Assembly: GCA_025529335.1 (NCBI GenBank)
Contig: JAMYHX010000280.1
Span: forward strand, 1-59,641
Reading direction: 5' to 3'
Length of the DNA stretch: 59,641 nt
DNA from: Rhizopus sp. PT2906
Taxonomy: Eukaryota > Mucoromycota > Mucoromycetes > Mucorales > Rhizopodaceae
Numbering within the stretch: the first letter of the stretch is position 1; each line of letters begins with the position of its first letter. This document shows positions 1 through 9,639 of this stretch, one piece after another. The notes below the pieces were generated by a model. The model saw only the letters and a program-made list of their open reading frames with translations. It ran no database searches and had not been told where the DNA came from. A program made the translations under genes and the position numbers.

Positions 1-1165
1 GGCAGATACCCACAGGTGGATTTGGAGGAGGCGGAGATCAATTAGCTCACTTGGCAACGACTTATGCAGCTGTGAATACATTGGCCATCCTTGGTACAAA
101 AGAAGCCTATGACGTTGTTGACAGGTAAAAAAAAAAAAATGGGTCATCAAGAGGGTGTAGTTGACAAGTAAAAAAAAAAAAAAAAAAATAGACATAATTT
201 GTACAACTACTTGATGCGTATGAAACAGCCAGATGGGTCATTCACAATGCATGATGGAGGTGAAATAGATATTCGGTAAGATTATTATTTTCTTTTAAAT
301 GACGTTACTTACATCCCTCAAAAGTGGATCCTACTGTGCATTAAGTGTAGCAGCCCTATTGAACCTGTTTACGTCCGAATTAACAGAAAATTGTATTGAT
401 TTCATCCGCAGGTCACAGACCTACGAGGGAGGGATCGGGCCCTATCCAGGCAAAGAGGCTCATAATGGATATACGTTTTGTGGGTTAGCAGCAATGCAAT
501 TACTGGATGGCATGTCACAATTGAACCTGGACCGTTTGATGGTAAGTCATGTATGATGTATGCATAAAACTCATATTTTATTAGGATTGGTGCTCGGGAC
601 GTCAAATGAAACTGGAGGGAGGATTTCAAGGACGTACGAACAAACTTGTCGATGGCTGCTACTCCTTTTGGGGAGCAGGCGACTTTCCCATCATCAAGGC
701 AGCACTTGATGCCAAGGTGCAAATAGGTAAGAGAATTAAAATACACGTTGTACAGTATTAAGACAAGTATCAGATGATTATCTCTTTGACAGGGAAGCTT
801 TACAAGAATACATCTTGCTTTGTTGTCAGAGTGCATCAGGAGGTCTGATCGATAAACCAGGCAAAGGTCCAGATTACTACCATACCTGCTACTGTCTCTC
901 GGGCCTCTCCACCGCACAACACAGTATTGTCTATAAGCCCACACCGAACATCCCACTTGGACTCAGATCTATCCTGTGGAAGTGTCAAAATGAGTTTACG
1001 ATCGTAGGTGACGTGATTGAAAATAGTTTACAACCCATCCACCCCATTCACAACATCACTTTACGTGCAACAAGAGATATCCTTGCTTACTTTTATCAAG
1101 ACGAGTTGAAGGGACTTCAAGTGCCTACAGACGATCCTCCTTTTATGGAAGACGAAAAGAAATAA
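1..1165 (+). CDS. RAM1: Protein farnesyltransferase subunit beta, C-terminal part (5' truncated by window)
   Basis: The beta subunit of heterodimeric protein farnesyltransferase attaches farnesyl groups to CaaX proteins such as Ras and mating pheromones. The gene enters the window already open. Exons I can join in frame are 1-124, 192-275, 325-541, 585-726 and 774-1165 (stop TAA), with introns of 43-67 bases. The product shows prenyltransferase alpha-alpha barrel repeats: a GGFGGG turn, SYCALSVAALL, QTYEGGIG, YTFCGLAAMQLL and GGFQGRTNKLVDGCYSFW. The zinc ligands are visible: D and C in LVDGCYSFW and the H in DYYHTCYCLSGL. The first exon continues upstream, so the N-terminal half is missing only because of the window edge. 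The DxC zinc motif and the late histidine match farnesyltransferase beta; geranylgeranyltransferase I beta is the main alternative. Confidence 0.9.
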
Positions 1166-1212
1166 AATTCCGTTGCATATTATTTTTCTATTTTTTTTTT
1201 TTTTCTTTAATC

Positions 1213-1841
1213 ATGAGTCATTCTCCAAACTTGAACGCACAACCAAAAAAGGGTATTTTAAAAAAGACAAAGTCAACCCCTGAGACGACAAGGTAAGAAA
1301 GTAAAAAGTTGGAATGGGGAGGGGAGGAAACTGACATGTTCTATAGATTGAGATGGGACGAAGCTAATTTAGAATTAACGGAGGCACAAAAGGATTCTAC
1401 CATGAAAATCTCAGAACCCAAGACACCTTATGTACGCTATAACTCAGAGACAGACCAAGTACTCAACATGGATGGTAAAAAACTCGCTTCTCCTATGTAT
1501 CACATCTAATCCCTCCAACAGAGATACCCGATGGATTCATTTTGGACAGAGGTGCAGAATCAGATAAATCAAGCGTCACGTCAAATGGATCAAAAGGATC
1601 ACGTCGAAGAGTATCAGTAAGTGATGATGATTGGGATGCAGATGAAGAAAACAAGACAGAAGAAGAAAAGCAAGAAGGTACAGATAGAGTAGCACACATA
1701 TGCTTTTATTAACCAAAATGGATAGCTAAAAGACGTCATCAAGAATTTCTTCGAAAGAGAGCTATGCATTATAACATGGGAGCTGCTTTAAGAAAGAACA
1801 AGGATACGGATGATGAAGAAGGAGAGCCCATGGAGGAATAA
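1213..1841 (+). CDS. GLC8: Protein phosphatase inhibitor 2 (IPP-2/Glc8 family)
   Basis: Small, largely disordered regulator of type 1 protein phosphatase. Four exons join in frame: 1213-1292, 1347-1474, 1522-1677 and 1726-1841, giving about 159 residues. The signature KGILKK phosphatase-binding segment lies at residues 13-18. LRWDEANL follows at the start of exon 2, the RWDE motif characteristic of the family. A basic C-terminal segment, RKRAMHYNMGAALR, carries the conserved HYN core, and the protein ends in an acidic tail. The start codon follows a T-rich leader just 48 bases after the stop of the farnesyltransferase gene, so intergenic space is minimal. The IPP-2/Glc8 assignment rests on motif order. 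Whether it activates or inhibits the phosphatase in this fungus cannot be read from sequence. Confidence 0.85.
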
Positions 1842-1941
1842 TAAAGTGTTTATGCTTGTCATGAGCGGAGACTAAAACGAACCCTTTGCCCTTTTTTTTT
1901 TTTTTTTTTTACTTTTTCTTTTTTTTTATATTTTTTCAGTG

Positions 1942-2457
1942 ATGCAACAACCTATTCAACAAACAGGTCGACTTGATTTTTTGTCTAATGCCAGTCAACT
2001 CATGTTTAATGTCTGTCCTCCGTTGTCACGATTTTACATGAGTGAATTTCAACAAGCCTTGATCGAGTATGAATTAAAACCAACCAAACAGATGGAAAGA
2101 TCAGCCTGTCAAAGCTGTGGTGAGATTGCTATACCTGGACTAAACACAACAGTCAGAGTGATTCAAAAGAATCGAAAGGAAAGAAAGAAGAAGCATCTGA
2201 AAGCCAAGAATCTGATAGAAACAACCTGTTTGACTTGTTCTCGTGTTAAACTATATCATGGTTCATTTAAAAACAAGCTACAGCAAAAAGAAGAGCAAGC
2301 GTTTGTAAAACAAGAACCTGAGGTTAAGAAGAAAAAGAACAAGGGCAAAAATAACAATCTAAAGGCACTGTTGGCTAAACAACAAGAAAAGAAGCCAAAT
2401 AACAATAGTAGTAGTAGTAGTAGTAGCTTGCTGGGAGATTTTTTATCCTGTTTATAA
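1942..2457 (+). CDS. RNase P/MRP subunit of the Rpr2/Rpp21/Snm1 family
   Basis: Single-exon gene of 171 residues that starts after a long T tract. It contains a helical N-terminus and a four-cysteine zinc ribbon: CQSCG at about residue 51 and CLTCSR at about residue 90, separated by a basic segment (KNRKERKKKHLKAK). This is the pattern of the Rpr2 protein family, which covers RNase P subunit Rpr2/Rpp21 and the RNase MRP-specific Snm1. These proteins bind the RNA subunit in the nucleolus during tRNA or rRNA processing. The C-terminus is lysine-rich and ends in a serine run encoded by an AGT repeat. I cannot choose between the RNase P and RNase MRP subunit. A CAG just before the ATG could be an acceptor for an unseen 5' exon. 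Confidence 0.7.
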   Translation: MQQPIQQTGRLDFLSNASQLMFNVCPPLSRFYMSEFQQALIEYELKPTKQMERSACQSCGEIAIPGLNTTVRVIQKNRKERKKKHLKAKNLIETTCLTCSRVKLYHGSFKNKLQQKEEQAFVKQEPEVKKKKNKGKNNNLKALLAKQQEKKPNNNSSSSSSSLLGDFLSCL

Positions 2458-2546
2458 AATATACATCTGTGCATATGTACACACACACACAGAAGAGAAA
2501 GAACATATACAGATACATATACATACATTTACACAATATTTGGTTG

Positions 2547-2698
2547 TTATTTGCTTGAAATTGTATTAGTAGGACTATTTTGATCATCATGTGTACGATG
2601 ATTATTATCATCCGCATTTAATAAATAGAATGGGTACTGTCTTTGTAATCTTTTGGTATCACTCGTATTATCTTCATTGTTGTGTTGATACGCATGAT

Positions 2699-2731
<33 letters not shown>

Positions 2732-3686
2732 GAACTGCCTTGACCTGCCTCTTTCGCGGTCTACCGACTGGACGCGCAGCTGCTTCATTTTCAGCTTTGA
2801 ATTCAGACAAGTACTGCTGATACTTTTTATAGTTGTCCGTCTTTTGATACTCCTCAATCTGTCTTAAATATTCTTCTCTTGCTTTTAATGCATTTGTCTC
2901 GTAGAATTCCTTTTCGTCAGGAGAAATGCTTTTCCATCGATCACCGATAATTTTTGCTAAATCTGTAAACGACTTGTTCTGTTGTTTCAACTCGGCTCGT
3001 ACGTCATTTGAAAACATCACGTAGGCTGATGGTGGTTTGATCGGTGCATTTGTATCTGGTTTAGGATGTCGATGGTATTTGCGTTTCCATATTCGGTGGA
3101 TATTATCACTTGTTACTGCCTCTTCTTCTGTGGATGACATTCCGCTTTGAGCGCTCATCGTGCCTGCCGATGGATAGTAATAGTTTTCGGGTGGTTGTGA
3201 TGGATAAGATAAGGTTGCTGTAGGTGAATTATACATTATGTTATTATTGTTACTAATAGGGGAAGAAGCGGGTGGAGGAGGGGAAGAGATGACTCCATCT
3301 GCCATGATGATATCTGATGACAAAGACGAGGTATTAAAATTTGTTTGAACCATATTTAATGGCACATTCGGTGGTATTCCTTTTGCATTTGCCACTGCTC
3401 TTTGTAATAACTATTATAAAAGGATGAATATATGCATATCGTAAATATATAAAGATAATGTACCCTTCTATGTCCTCTTTTTACTTGCATTTGTACAAGA
3501 TCCAATTCAGTTATTTCCATCAACTATTATATAAAGTCAATAACATATATAAACATGTATTATATTTACTGATTCCATTCTTTCAAATCCTTCTTCCATA
3601 AACACTTGAAAGTATTGCGATAATCCACATTGAGCCAAGAATGCTTCGACTTCCTTTTGTTGTTGAATTATTTTGTTGGGTGTCAT
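2547..3686 (-). CDS. SAM-domain + HMG-box DNA-binding protein
   Basis: Three exons join in frame on the minus strand: 3686-3570, 3523-3464 and 3410-2547 (346 residues). The N-terminus is a SAM domain: VEAFLAQCGLSQYFQVFMEE, then MEITELDLVQMQVKRGHRR and LLQRA, split by two short introns. A Ser/Pro-rich linker follows. An HMG box starts near residue 170 with APIKPPSAYVMFSNDVR, continues with IIGDRWKSISPDEKEFYE, and ends at about residue 245. After it come an AT-hook-like basic stretch (RPVGRPRKRQ) and a polyglutamine run coded by a CAA repeat (plus-strand TTG repeat 2699-2733). It is probably a nuclear transcription or chromatin factor. The SAM-then-HMG order is unusual. It is not one of the mating HMG genes by context, since none of the known sex-locus neighbours is nearby. 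Confidence 0.8.
2699..2733. repeat. TTG/CAA trinucleotide repeat coding polyglutamine
   Basis: Uninterrupted TTG triplets on the plus strand that encode the polyglutamine tract of the HMG-box protein on the minus strand. A likely site of length polymorphism. Confidence 0.9.
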
Positions 3687-4106
3687 ATTTATTTGGTTTG
3701 GATGGGTGCTCCAATATTTATCATCCGTTTTATACAAAATTGATTACAACAAAGCATAAGCGTCTTTCCCCTTTATTTTTGGTTCCTCTTTAAGGAAAAT
3801 TTTTTAAAAGAGAAAAAAAGGAGCAAAAATATCAATGTGACGCCAAAGGGTTTTTTTTTTTTCGAACAAAATAGAAAAAGTTTATTTTTTGATATTCCGA
3901 TATACAGCTCACAGAATTATTCTTTTTCCTTTTTTGGGATTCAATAAGTCGCGGTAAAGGTATTGAATTGTACTTTTTTTTTTTTTACAAATGCGTTTAG
4001 GCTCCAAGGGTTTCCATTTTGCAGGAGTGGGTCGATTTTTGTAATTTCAAATACCGCAAATACAGCCAGTTGACCCTTTGCTTCTTTTTTTTTTTTTTTA
4101 TTGACC
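3687..4106. other. Shared intergenic region between the divergent HMG-box and COQ7 genes
   Basis: About 420 bases between two divergent start codons. It holds several poly-T runs (3851-3862, 3975-3986, 4087-4099) and no coding potential. It probably contains both promoters. I see no clear TATA box for either gene. Confidence 0.6.
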
Positions 4107-4773
4107 ATGCTTCGCATTCTAAGACCATTACATAAACCCTTTGTGGCTCACACTCGATGCCTGAGTACAGTCACTGAGAGACAACTGACAAAAGAAGAAA
4201 AAGAGCTGATCACACCCATGATTCGCGTAGACCAAGCTGGTGAAGTAGGTGCCTACTACATTTACAAGGGCCAGATTGCTGTATTGGGACAAGACAAAAA
4301 CTTGAAACCCATCTTGCAAGAGATGTGGGACCAAGAAAAATTACATCTCGAACGATTTAACCAGCTTGTTGGAGAACACCGAGTAAGGCCGAGTCTGTTG
4401 AGACCCTTATGGGAAGTCGCTGGTTACGCAGTTGGCTATGGTACTGCCTTGTTGGGTAAAGAGGCAGCGATGGCATGTACTGAAGCAGTAGAGACTGTGA
4501 TTGGTGGTCATTATGATGACCAATTGAGAGAATTGGTAACCATAAAGGAACCCAACCAACAGCTGGTTGACCTTGGCAAGGTAAAGATAAGAAAAGCATG
4601 TAGATATGTATTAATATAGAATGTAGACTATAGCAAAATTTAGAGATGAAGAACTTGAACATCATGATATTGCTGTAGCCCATGATGCTCAACTGGCACC
4701 GATGCATTCTGTCATGAAGAATGTTATTATGCAAGGTTGTAAAGTGGCCATTTGGGTGGCTTCCCGTGTATAA
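4107..4773 (+). CDS. COQ7: 5-demethoxyubiquinone hydroxylase, mitochondrial
   Basis: Di-iron monooxygenase of ubiquinone biosynthesis, acting on the inner mitochondrial membrane. Two exons, 4107-4580 and 4627-4773 (206 residues); the exon 2 acceptor at 4626 gives the expected TIAKFRDEELEHHD. The N-terminus is short, basic and Ser-rich (MLRILRPLHKPFVAHTRCLS), as in a mitochondrial presequence. Iron-ligand motifs are all present: IRVDQAGEVGA, the EKLHLERF segment, the EAVETVIGGHYDDQL segment and FRDEELEHHD. The C-terminus, GCKVAIWVASRV, matches the usual family end. The ATG follows a 13-base poly-T. Family length and every ligand region agree, so function is well supported. Confidence 0.95.
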
Positions 4774-4879
4774 AATATATATGAATACGTTGTTACATTA
4801 CCCCGCAAAATAATTTCACCCACATTCATAATCATCATATGAAAATTGTATGCGATATACAAACACAGCGCATGTGAAT

Positions 4880-4887
4880 TATAAATA
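4880..4887 (+). promoter_or_regulatory. TATA box of the SCP2 gene
   Basis: TATAAATA lies about 65 bases before the ATG at 4949 and is followed by a CT-rich leader. This arrangement recurs at other highly expressed-looking genes in the window. Confidence 0.6.
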
Positions 4888-4948
4888 CATTCATCTCTTT
4901 TTCTTTTTTGGCCTTTTTCTTTTTCTTTTTTCTTTATTTACTTCTTCA

Positions 4949-5341
4949 ATGTCTGATATCAAAACTCCTGGTTTCCAAAGCTCTGAAGTCTTTGCTACTC
5001 TCAAGTCCAGTCTTGAGTCTCTTCCTGCTGACAAGAAGGCTCAGCTTCTTAAGCAAGTCAAGGGTATTTTTGAATTTGTTATAGAAAATAATGATAAGAA
5101 GAAGGAAACATTCACGATTGACCTCAAGAAAGATGGTACGGTTGTCAAAGGACAAGGTGCTACCAAGGCTGACGCGATCATCACTATCAAAGATGGTGAC
5201 TTTGTTGATTTGGCCTCTGGTAAATTGAATGGTCAAAAGGCTTTCACTTCTGGTAAACTCAAGATTAAGGGTCAAATGATGTTGGCTACCAAGCTTGATA
5301 CCGTCTTTAAACAACTCGCCGGTAACAAGTCCAAGTTGTAA
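4949..5341 (+). CDS. Stand-alone SCP2 sterol-carrier protein, peroxisomal
   Basis: Intronless gene of 130 residues consisting almost only of an SCP2 domain. The second ATG of the longer open frame is chosen because it gives a normal family N-terminus (MSDIKTPGFQSSEVF) and lies about 65 bases after a TATA box. SCP2 landmarks are FTIDLKKDGTVVKGQG, KADAIITIKDGDFVDLASGKLNGQKAF and SGKLKIKGQMMLATKLD. The last three residues are SKL, a canonical PTS1 peroxisome import signal. The likely role is binding and transfer of acyl-CoA, sterol or other lipid inside peroxisomes, matching the fatty-acyl-CoA synthetase elsewhere in the window. In animals this domain is often fused to a thiolase or dehydrogenase; here it stands alone. 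Confidence 0.92.
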   Translation: MSDIKTPGFQSSEVFATLKSSLESLPADKKAQLLKQVKGIFEFVIENNDKKKETFTIDLKKDGTVVKGQGATKADAIITIKDGDFVDLASGKLNGQKAFTSGKLKIKGQMMLATKLDTVFKQLAGNKSKL

Positions 5342-5402
5342 ACATATTCTTTTTGGTTGAAAAATAAATAAAAGGAAACTGTGTTTTTAAAATATAATAT
5401 TT

Positions 5403-6235
5403 TTAGTCAAGGAGGATGGGACGATAGCAGACATTAGCCCCTTTATAAACTCCTTGTTCGAGAAATACGTCACTCGAAGTAAATCCAACGGTAATATGGG
5501 GCCAGAATGACTATTTGAAAACGAGGTGAGAATAATGTAGAGAATACATTCATGCATACCTCTGGATCAAAGAGTGCCGTATTTCCTTTCTTTTGAACAT
5601 ACAACTTGAATATCTCTCGACGGATCTTGACAAGGTCCTCTGATTTTATGATGATTTGGTACACAATCTTTCTGACATTGTTGATCACAACATCTTCCTT
5701 TCCGAGACAAACAATCTTGAACTTGCTAGACTGGATCTTGTTCTTACGGGCGATGTCGTTGACTTGTTCAATGGTCACGCCTGCCGAAGCAAGGACAGCA
5801 AACTCGGGAGGAGAGATAATGGTGATGTGTGACTCGCCTAAGGACCTATTAGATGAACCTCTTTTGTCATTCTCATCTTACCTCTGTTCAATAAAGGAGT
5901 AGCAGTCGAATTGAGCTCTTCAAAGACGGGTTTGATATACTTGAAATCGATGCTCATGCCCAACCAGGAATCATTGCCTTTCTGATGTATTAATTTTGCT
6001 GCTTTTGTCATCTATCATTTACCTGCAGGATGTTCAACAAAAGGAACCTTTTTAGCATTCAATATTTTACGGGATATCTTCAAGACAGGACCTAGTATAT
6101 GTATTATAAAAAAAATTCCCTTATATTCAAAAACAAACCTTGATAGTCAACACCCAAAGGAGTCTTGTAATGGACTTGTTTTGCATCCACAAAACAGTAA
6201 AGAAGAGTAATCAACAATAAAATCAGTTTCAACAT
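5403..6235 (-). CDS. Secreted 2H-phosphoesterase-like protein
   Basis: Five exons join in frame: 6235-6139, 6091-6023, 5977-5882, 5837-5560 and 5510-5403, giving 215 residues with introns of 44-49 bases. The N-terminus is a signal peptide (MLKLILLLITLLYCFVDA). The mature part carries two H-x-T-x motifs, SHITII near residue 97 and PHITVGF near residue 187, the hallmark of 2H phosphoesterases. The flanking sequence most resembles the fungal 2H type of the Swiss Army Knife RNA-repair-related group. The substrate is unknown; 2H enzymes act on cyclic phosphodiesters or related RNA ends. A predicted secretory route makes an intracellular RNA role doubtful. Only the family assignment is offered, not a reaction. 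Confidence 0.7.
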
Positions 6236-6294
6236 GAAAGTCTCTTTTTTTTTTAAAAAAAAAAGAGAAGAGAAGAGAAGAGAAAGAGCGCGCG

Positions 6295-6302
6295 TTTTTA
6301 TA
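6295..6302 (-). promoter_or_regulatory. TATA box of the 2H-phosphoesterase-like gene
   Basis: Minus-strand TATAAAAA about 60 bases before the ATG at 6235, separated from it by an A/G-rich (CT-rich on the coding strand) leader. Confidence 0.55.
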
Positions 6303-7520
6303 ATATGGAATACATAAATAGACATGCGTCTTTTTCACAATTGTCATTGGACGCGTTTTTTTTGTGTAAGCTTCATACACACGTGCCTCTTCCAATGACA
6401 ATTTTGGTGAATCTCACCTTTTATGTAAAAAAAGTTGATCTGAGGCGAGAAAAAGTCAATAGTGCATTGAACTTTGTTTTAAACATTTTTGCTAATCAAA
6501 CCAGGTCTTTAACTGATGGGGAAGAATGTTTAAAGTGGCTGACATGGGTTCAAAGTATTGGGTAAGATGTGTCAGAACAAATCATCCTCTCCGTTTCCAA
6601 GTTTATTTAATAATGATGATACTCTTATATTCTTTACTAGAGGCTACTTTTTTTTTTGAAAAAAAAAATAATAATTTTCTTGCTTCAAAAGCTATTGCCC
6701 AGGAAGAATGTTTTCCAAAAAGTACGGATGAATCCAAGTGTATGACTTTTTAATAAATGAATAATTAGGGGCCCTCTGTGTAGAGCACATTCTGCCAAGG
6801 TACCCATATTCAATCACAGCTGGCAATGGTTCATCCCGATCGTGTGCCTGACACAACAAGTTGTAATTCCAGTCGTGGATGGTTATTTCACTTGACTTTA
6901 CTCTTGATGAGAACTACCTCGAAGGGGAGTGTTGTATCTTTTTAGGGGATCCATAGAATGATGAGATAAACGACATGTACAAGAGTATAATTCCCATTGG
7001 ATATATATTATATATATCATGCCCAATGTATTCTTCTTCAGATTCTACACAATCAGTGACGTGATAAGAAATGATGGAAAATAGAAAACCCTCCTCCTCT
7101 CAGGGGGAGGGGGATAAAGTAGAGGTTACGCAGAAATTCCTATTTTTATTTTATAGTCCTACTGAGGTTCAAATAAGAACAGGATGCAGAATTGACAGTT
7201 ATTGTCTACAGAATTATAAAAAGACATGGCTCCGTTTCTTTAAAACTTCTTTTCAAAATGTTGTCAATTGTAAGTTATTCGATCTTAAAGGTAAAGATGA
7301 ATACGAAGCATACACGAGGTCTTTATCAAAATTAATGTTACATCCTAATTACTCTTTGCATCCACTCTTCTTGCACCTGTCTGTGCGTAGGATATAAAAA
7401 TAAACGCCGAGTTTGAATTATATCACGACTTCAAACCTCATTTCCAGATTAAGTCAGCAAACACTATTTACATCCAACATGGTATCCTATTCCCGCTTTC
7501 AATGTCCCGTCATGAAAAGA
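6303..7520. other. Intergenic region with short unassigned ORFs
   Basis: About 1.2 kb with open frames at 6305-6565, 6526-6753 and 7071-7397 on the plus strand, all under 110 codons and none resembling a known family. The 7071 ORF (108 codons) has the most protein-like composition and could be a relic, but no splice model improves it. An inverted repeat at 6336-6351 and 6391-6406 is listed separately. Confidence 0.4.
6336..6406. repeat. Short inverted repeat upstream of the 2H gene
   Basis: CACAATTGTCATTGGA (6336-6351) pairs with TCCAATGACAATTTTG (6391-6406) at 15 of 16 positions. Each arm holds one CCAAT/ATTGG core. It could be paired factor sites or a hairpin. Confidence 0.5.
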
Positions 7521-7521
7521 G

Positions 7522-7529
7522 TATAAATA
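7522..7529 (+). promoter_or_regulatory. TATA box of the KNH-like gene
   Basis: TATAAATA about 75 bases before the ATG at 7602, followed by a CT-rich leader. Confidence 0.6.
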
Positions 7530-7601
7530 CTTTTAATTTCTGCCTTTTTCCCCTTCTTCTTCTTTTTCTTTACAACCCACTATACCATTCCTTTATATAT
7601 C

Positions 7602-8182
7602 ATGAAGTTTTCTCTTGCTGCCTTCGCCGCTGCCATTGCATCTGTCACTGCTGCTAACATTACTGTAAGATGACACTTTATAAAAATGAATCATCAATTG
7701 ATCATACGTGATAGGTTATTGAACCTTGGGGACAATCTACCTGGGTAAGCATTTATTTATTACGCTTAAATAATGTAAACTTACGCTCTTTAGAACGCTG
7801 GAGGTTCCGGTCTCGTCCACTGGTCTGCTGTTAACGGCGCTGGTCAAACCTGTGAAATCCACTTGTTGACTGGTCAAGCCACCAATGCTACGTAAGTCTT
7901 TTTTGTTGTTTTTATCGCACATACTTATGTAAATGATATAGTGTGGTTGCTAACCTCACTGCCAACGGACACACTGTTCCTTGCGATTACACCAAGGCTA
8001 CCGTAAGTTTTTTTTTCATGTACAAAATCCTTTTTTTTTACTCATTTCCCATCATATAGTTCCTTCCTCTCCCTAACTACCCATCTGGCCAATACTTTGT
8101 TCGTATCGGTCCTGTTGGTTCCTTGCCTGAACAGTATGGTTACTCCAACTACTTCAACTACGTCGGAACTGGAAGTGCTTAA
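7602..8182 (+). CDS. Secreted Kre9/KNH N-terminal-like protein
   Basis: Five exons join in frame: 7602-7664, 7715-7744, 7794-7891, 7942-8002 and 8060-8182, giving only 124 residues split by four introns of about 50 bases. A signal peptide (MKFSLAAFAAAIASVTAAN) is followed at once by a single immunoglobulin-like domain beginning ITVIEPWGQSTW. Its core pattern, GSGLVHWSAVNG, then CEIHLLTG, then YPSGQYFVRIG, matches the Kre9/Knh1 N-terminal domain (Ser/Thr-rich GPI-anchored membrane family). The protein stops right after the domain, with no Ser/Thr-rich stalk or GPI signal, so it is probably a small secreted wall-associated protein. Sharp TATA box, CT-rich leader and G/C-ending codons suggest strong expression. 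Confidence 0.85.
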
Positions 8183-8439
8183 GTATGACATACTTCCTTG
8201 TAAGGATGAAAAAACGTGTCATTGATAGAAACCTTATTAAAGTCCTTTTTCCACCAGTTATTCCCTCTCTTTTTTTTGTTTTATTTTATGTCAGGTTACG
8301 CATTTAATACGCATTTATAGAATTACGCATTAATAAATTCTCCCTTCTCCTTTTGTATCAAACAAATTCTATGTGAGACATTAGGTCTTTATTATATTCA
8401 TCAGCAGAGTTTTTTTTTATTATATACAAGCAACTATTT
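8183..8439. other. Convergent intergenic region
   Basis: AT-rich 3' flank shared by the KNH-like gene and the RING gene. I see nothing else in it. Confidence 0.5.
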
Positions 8440-9430
8440 TTAGTTACTATCATAGCCTCCAAATGATTCAAAGGATATATTAAACATGTCTTCTATACCC
8501 ATCAAATAGCTCGAGTTTTCATAGTCTGGGTATAGATCATGTTGTCTTATTTCTTCTCTTTGTTGATCTGGCTGATTATTTCTATCGCGTATAGAGCGCC
8601 GACTATTTCAAGAATGAACAAGACATTCATGTTGTCTATACTATTTACCAAATAGGACAGGATGCATTGAGTTCAAGCCATTGAAGGATACATTCTGAAT
8701 GGTATGTGTGATGACATGGTAATTCCGTTAATTCTTTTTGTTGAAACTGTTCAGTACAGATGGTACAATCTGCCGTTGTCTCTATATATAATATATATAT
8801 ATATATATATATGAACTCAAAATACACGTGTCATATTTTTACGTCCCACCTGTATCATTCGGCATACGCTTTTTTAAAGCAGCAAGATCTGATTCCGATG
8901 CCCCCTTTTGTACTCTATGTTACGCTCACATTAATATTTAAAATGATCATTAAATCATTAAACCTTTCAGCAGTCGTCCTAATCAAAAATACATTATGAT
9001 AAATGACACTTGGAAAAATTTTCAAACTTACGTATGTTGAAGAAAGAACGAAAGAGGGAAACCAGTGATGATACCGGCTTCCCATTCACTTATCTCTTCA
9101 GCCAGCTCTGCCACAGAATCGTCGTCATAGTATGTAGTATCGTCCATCAGTTGTTCTTGAAGTAAAAGTTCATCTACGTCTGATATTGATTCATATTCTA
9201 ACCTGTCCCGATATAAATCTAAGGAGTCGGTTATACTATACTGTTCTATATCCGAATTCTCCGTTATGTCTCCTTCATCATCCTATCGTTTTTATTAGTA
9301 GTGACTAACTTTTTCTTTTTCTTTTTTTTACCTGTTCAAGGTTCATTATGAGCACAAAGCAAGAAAAGCACAATGTTGCCAACTCATCTGCATCAACATA
9401 TACTGTTCTTCCGCAATTCGAACAAAGCAT
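8440..9430 (-). CDS. RING-H2 E3 ubiquitin ligase with N-terminal zinc ribbon (RNF126-like layout)
   Basis: Six exons join in frame: 9430-9332, 9282-9032, 8978-8964 (15 bases), 8914-8850, 8781-8649 and 8602-8440, giving 241 residues. The N-terminus has two cysteine pairs (MLCSNCGRTVYVDADELATL and CFSC), a small zinc ribbon. A long acidic, Asp/Glu/Ser-rich middle follows. A C-terminal RING-H2 begins CTICTEQFQQKELTELPC, continues HHTYHSECILQWLELNASC and ends CPICRRSIR. Zinc ribbon plus late RING-H2 is the arrangement of the RNF126/RNF115 group of ubiquitin ligases. A (TA)n run sits just before the acceptor of the RING exon. The very short exon 3 is inferred from reading-frame and splice-site agreement only. 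Confidence 0.8.
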
Positions 9431-9639
9431 AACTTGCTATAAATAAAGAGAGAGAAAAAAAAAGTCAGCAGAGTTTAAAAAAAGGAAGAAAATGGAATAT
9501 TTTTATTTATGCAGCTTACAAAAAAAAACCTCTTGTTTGCTGTTTTTCACAAGTATTCTTTATCATTTGATAATAATAAACAAGAAGATCTAGGATATAT
9601 TAAAATCACGTCATAGACTTTTCAAGGATGGACAGTACT

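Noticed and set aside
402..956. 184-codon minus-strand frame over the farnesyltransferase exons
   Set aside because: It is antisense to coding exons and crosses their introns without any recognisable domain.
6765..6840. tRNA-like look of GGGGCCCTCTGTGTAGAGCAC and following bases
   Set aside because: No B-box of the GGTTCRANTCC type and no acceptor-stem pairing at the right distance.
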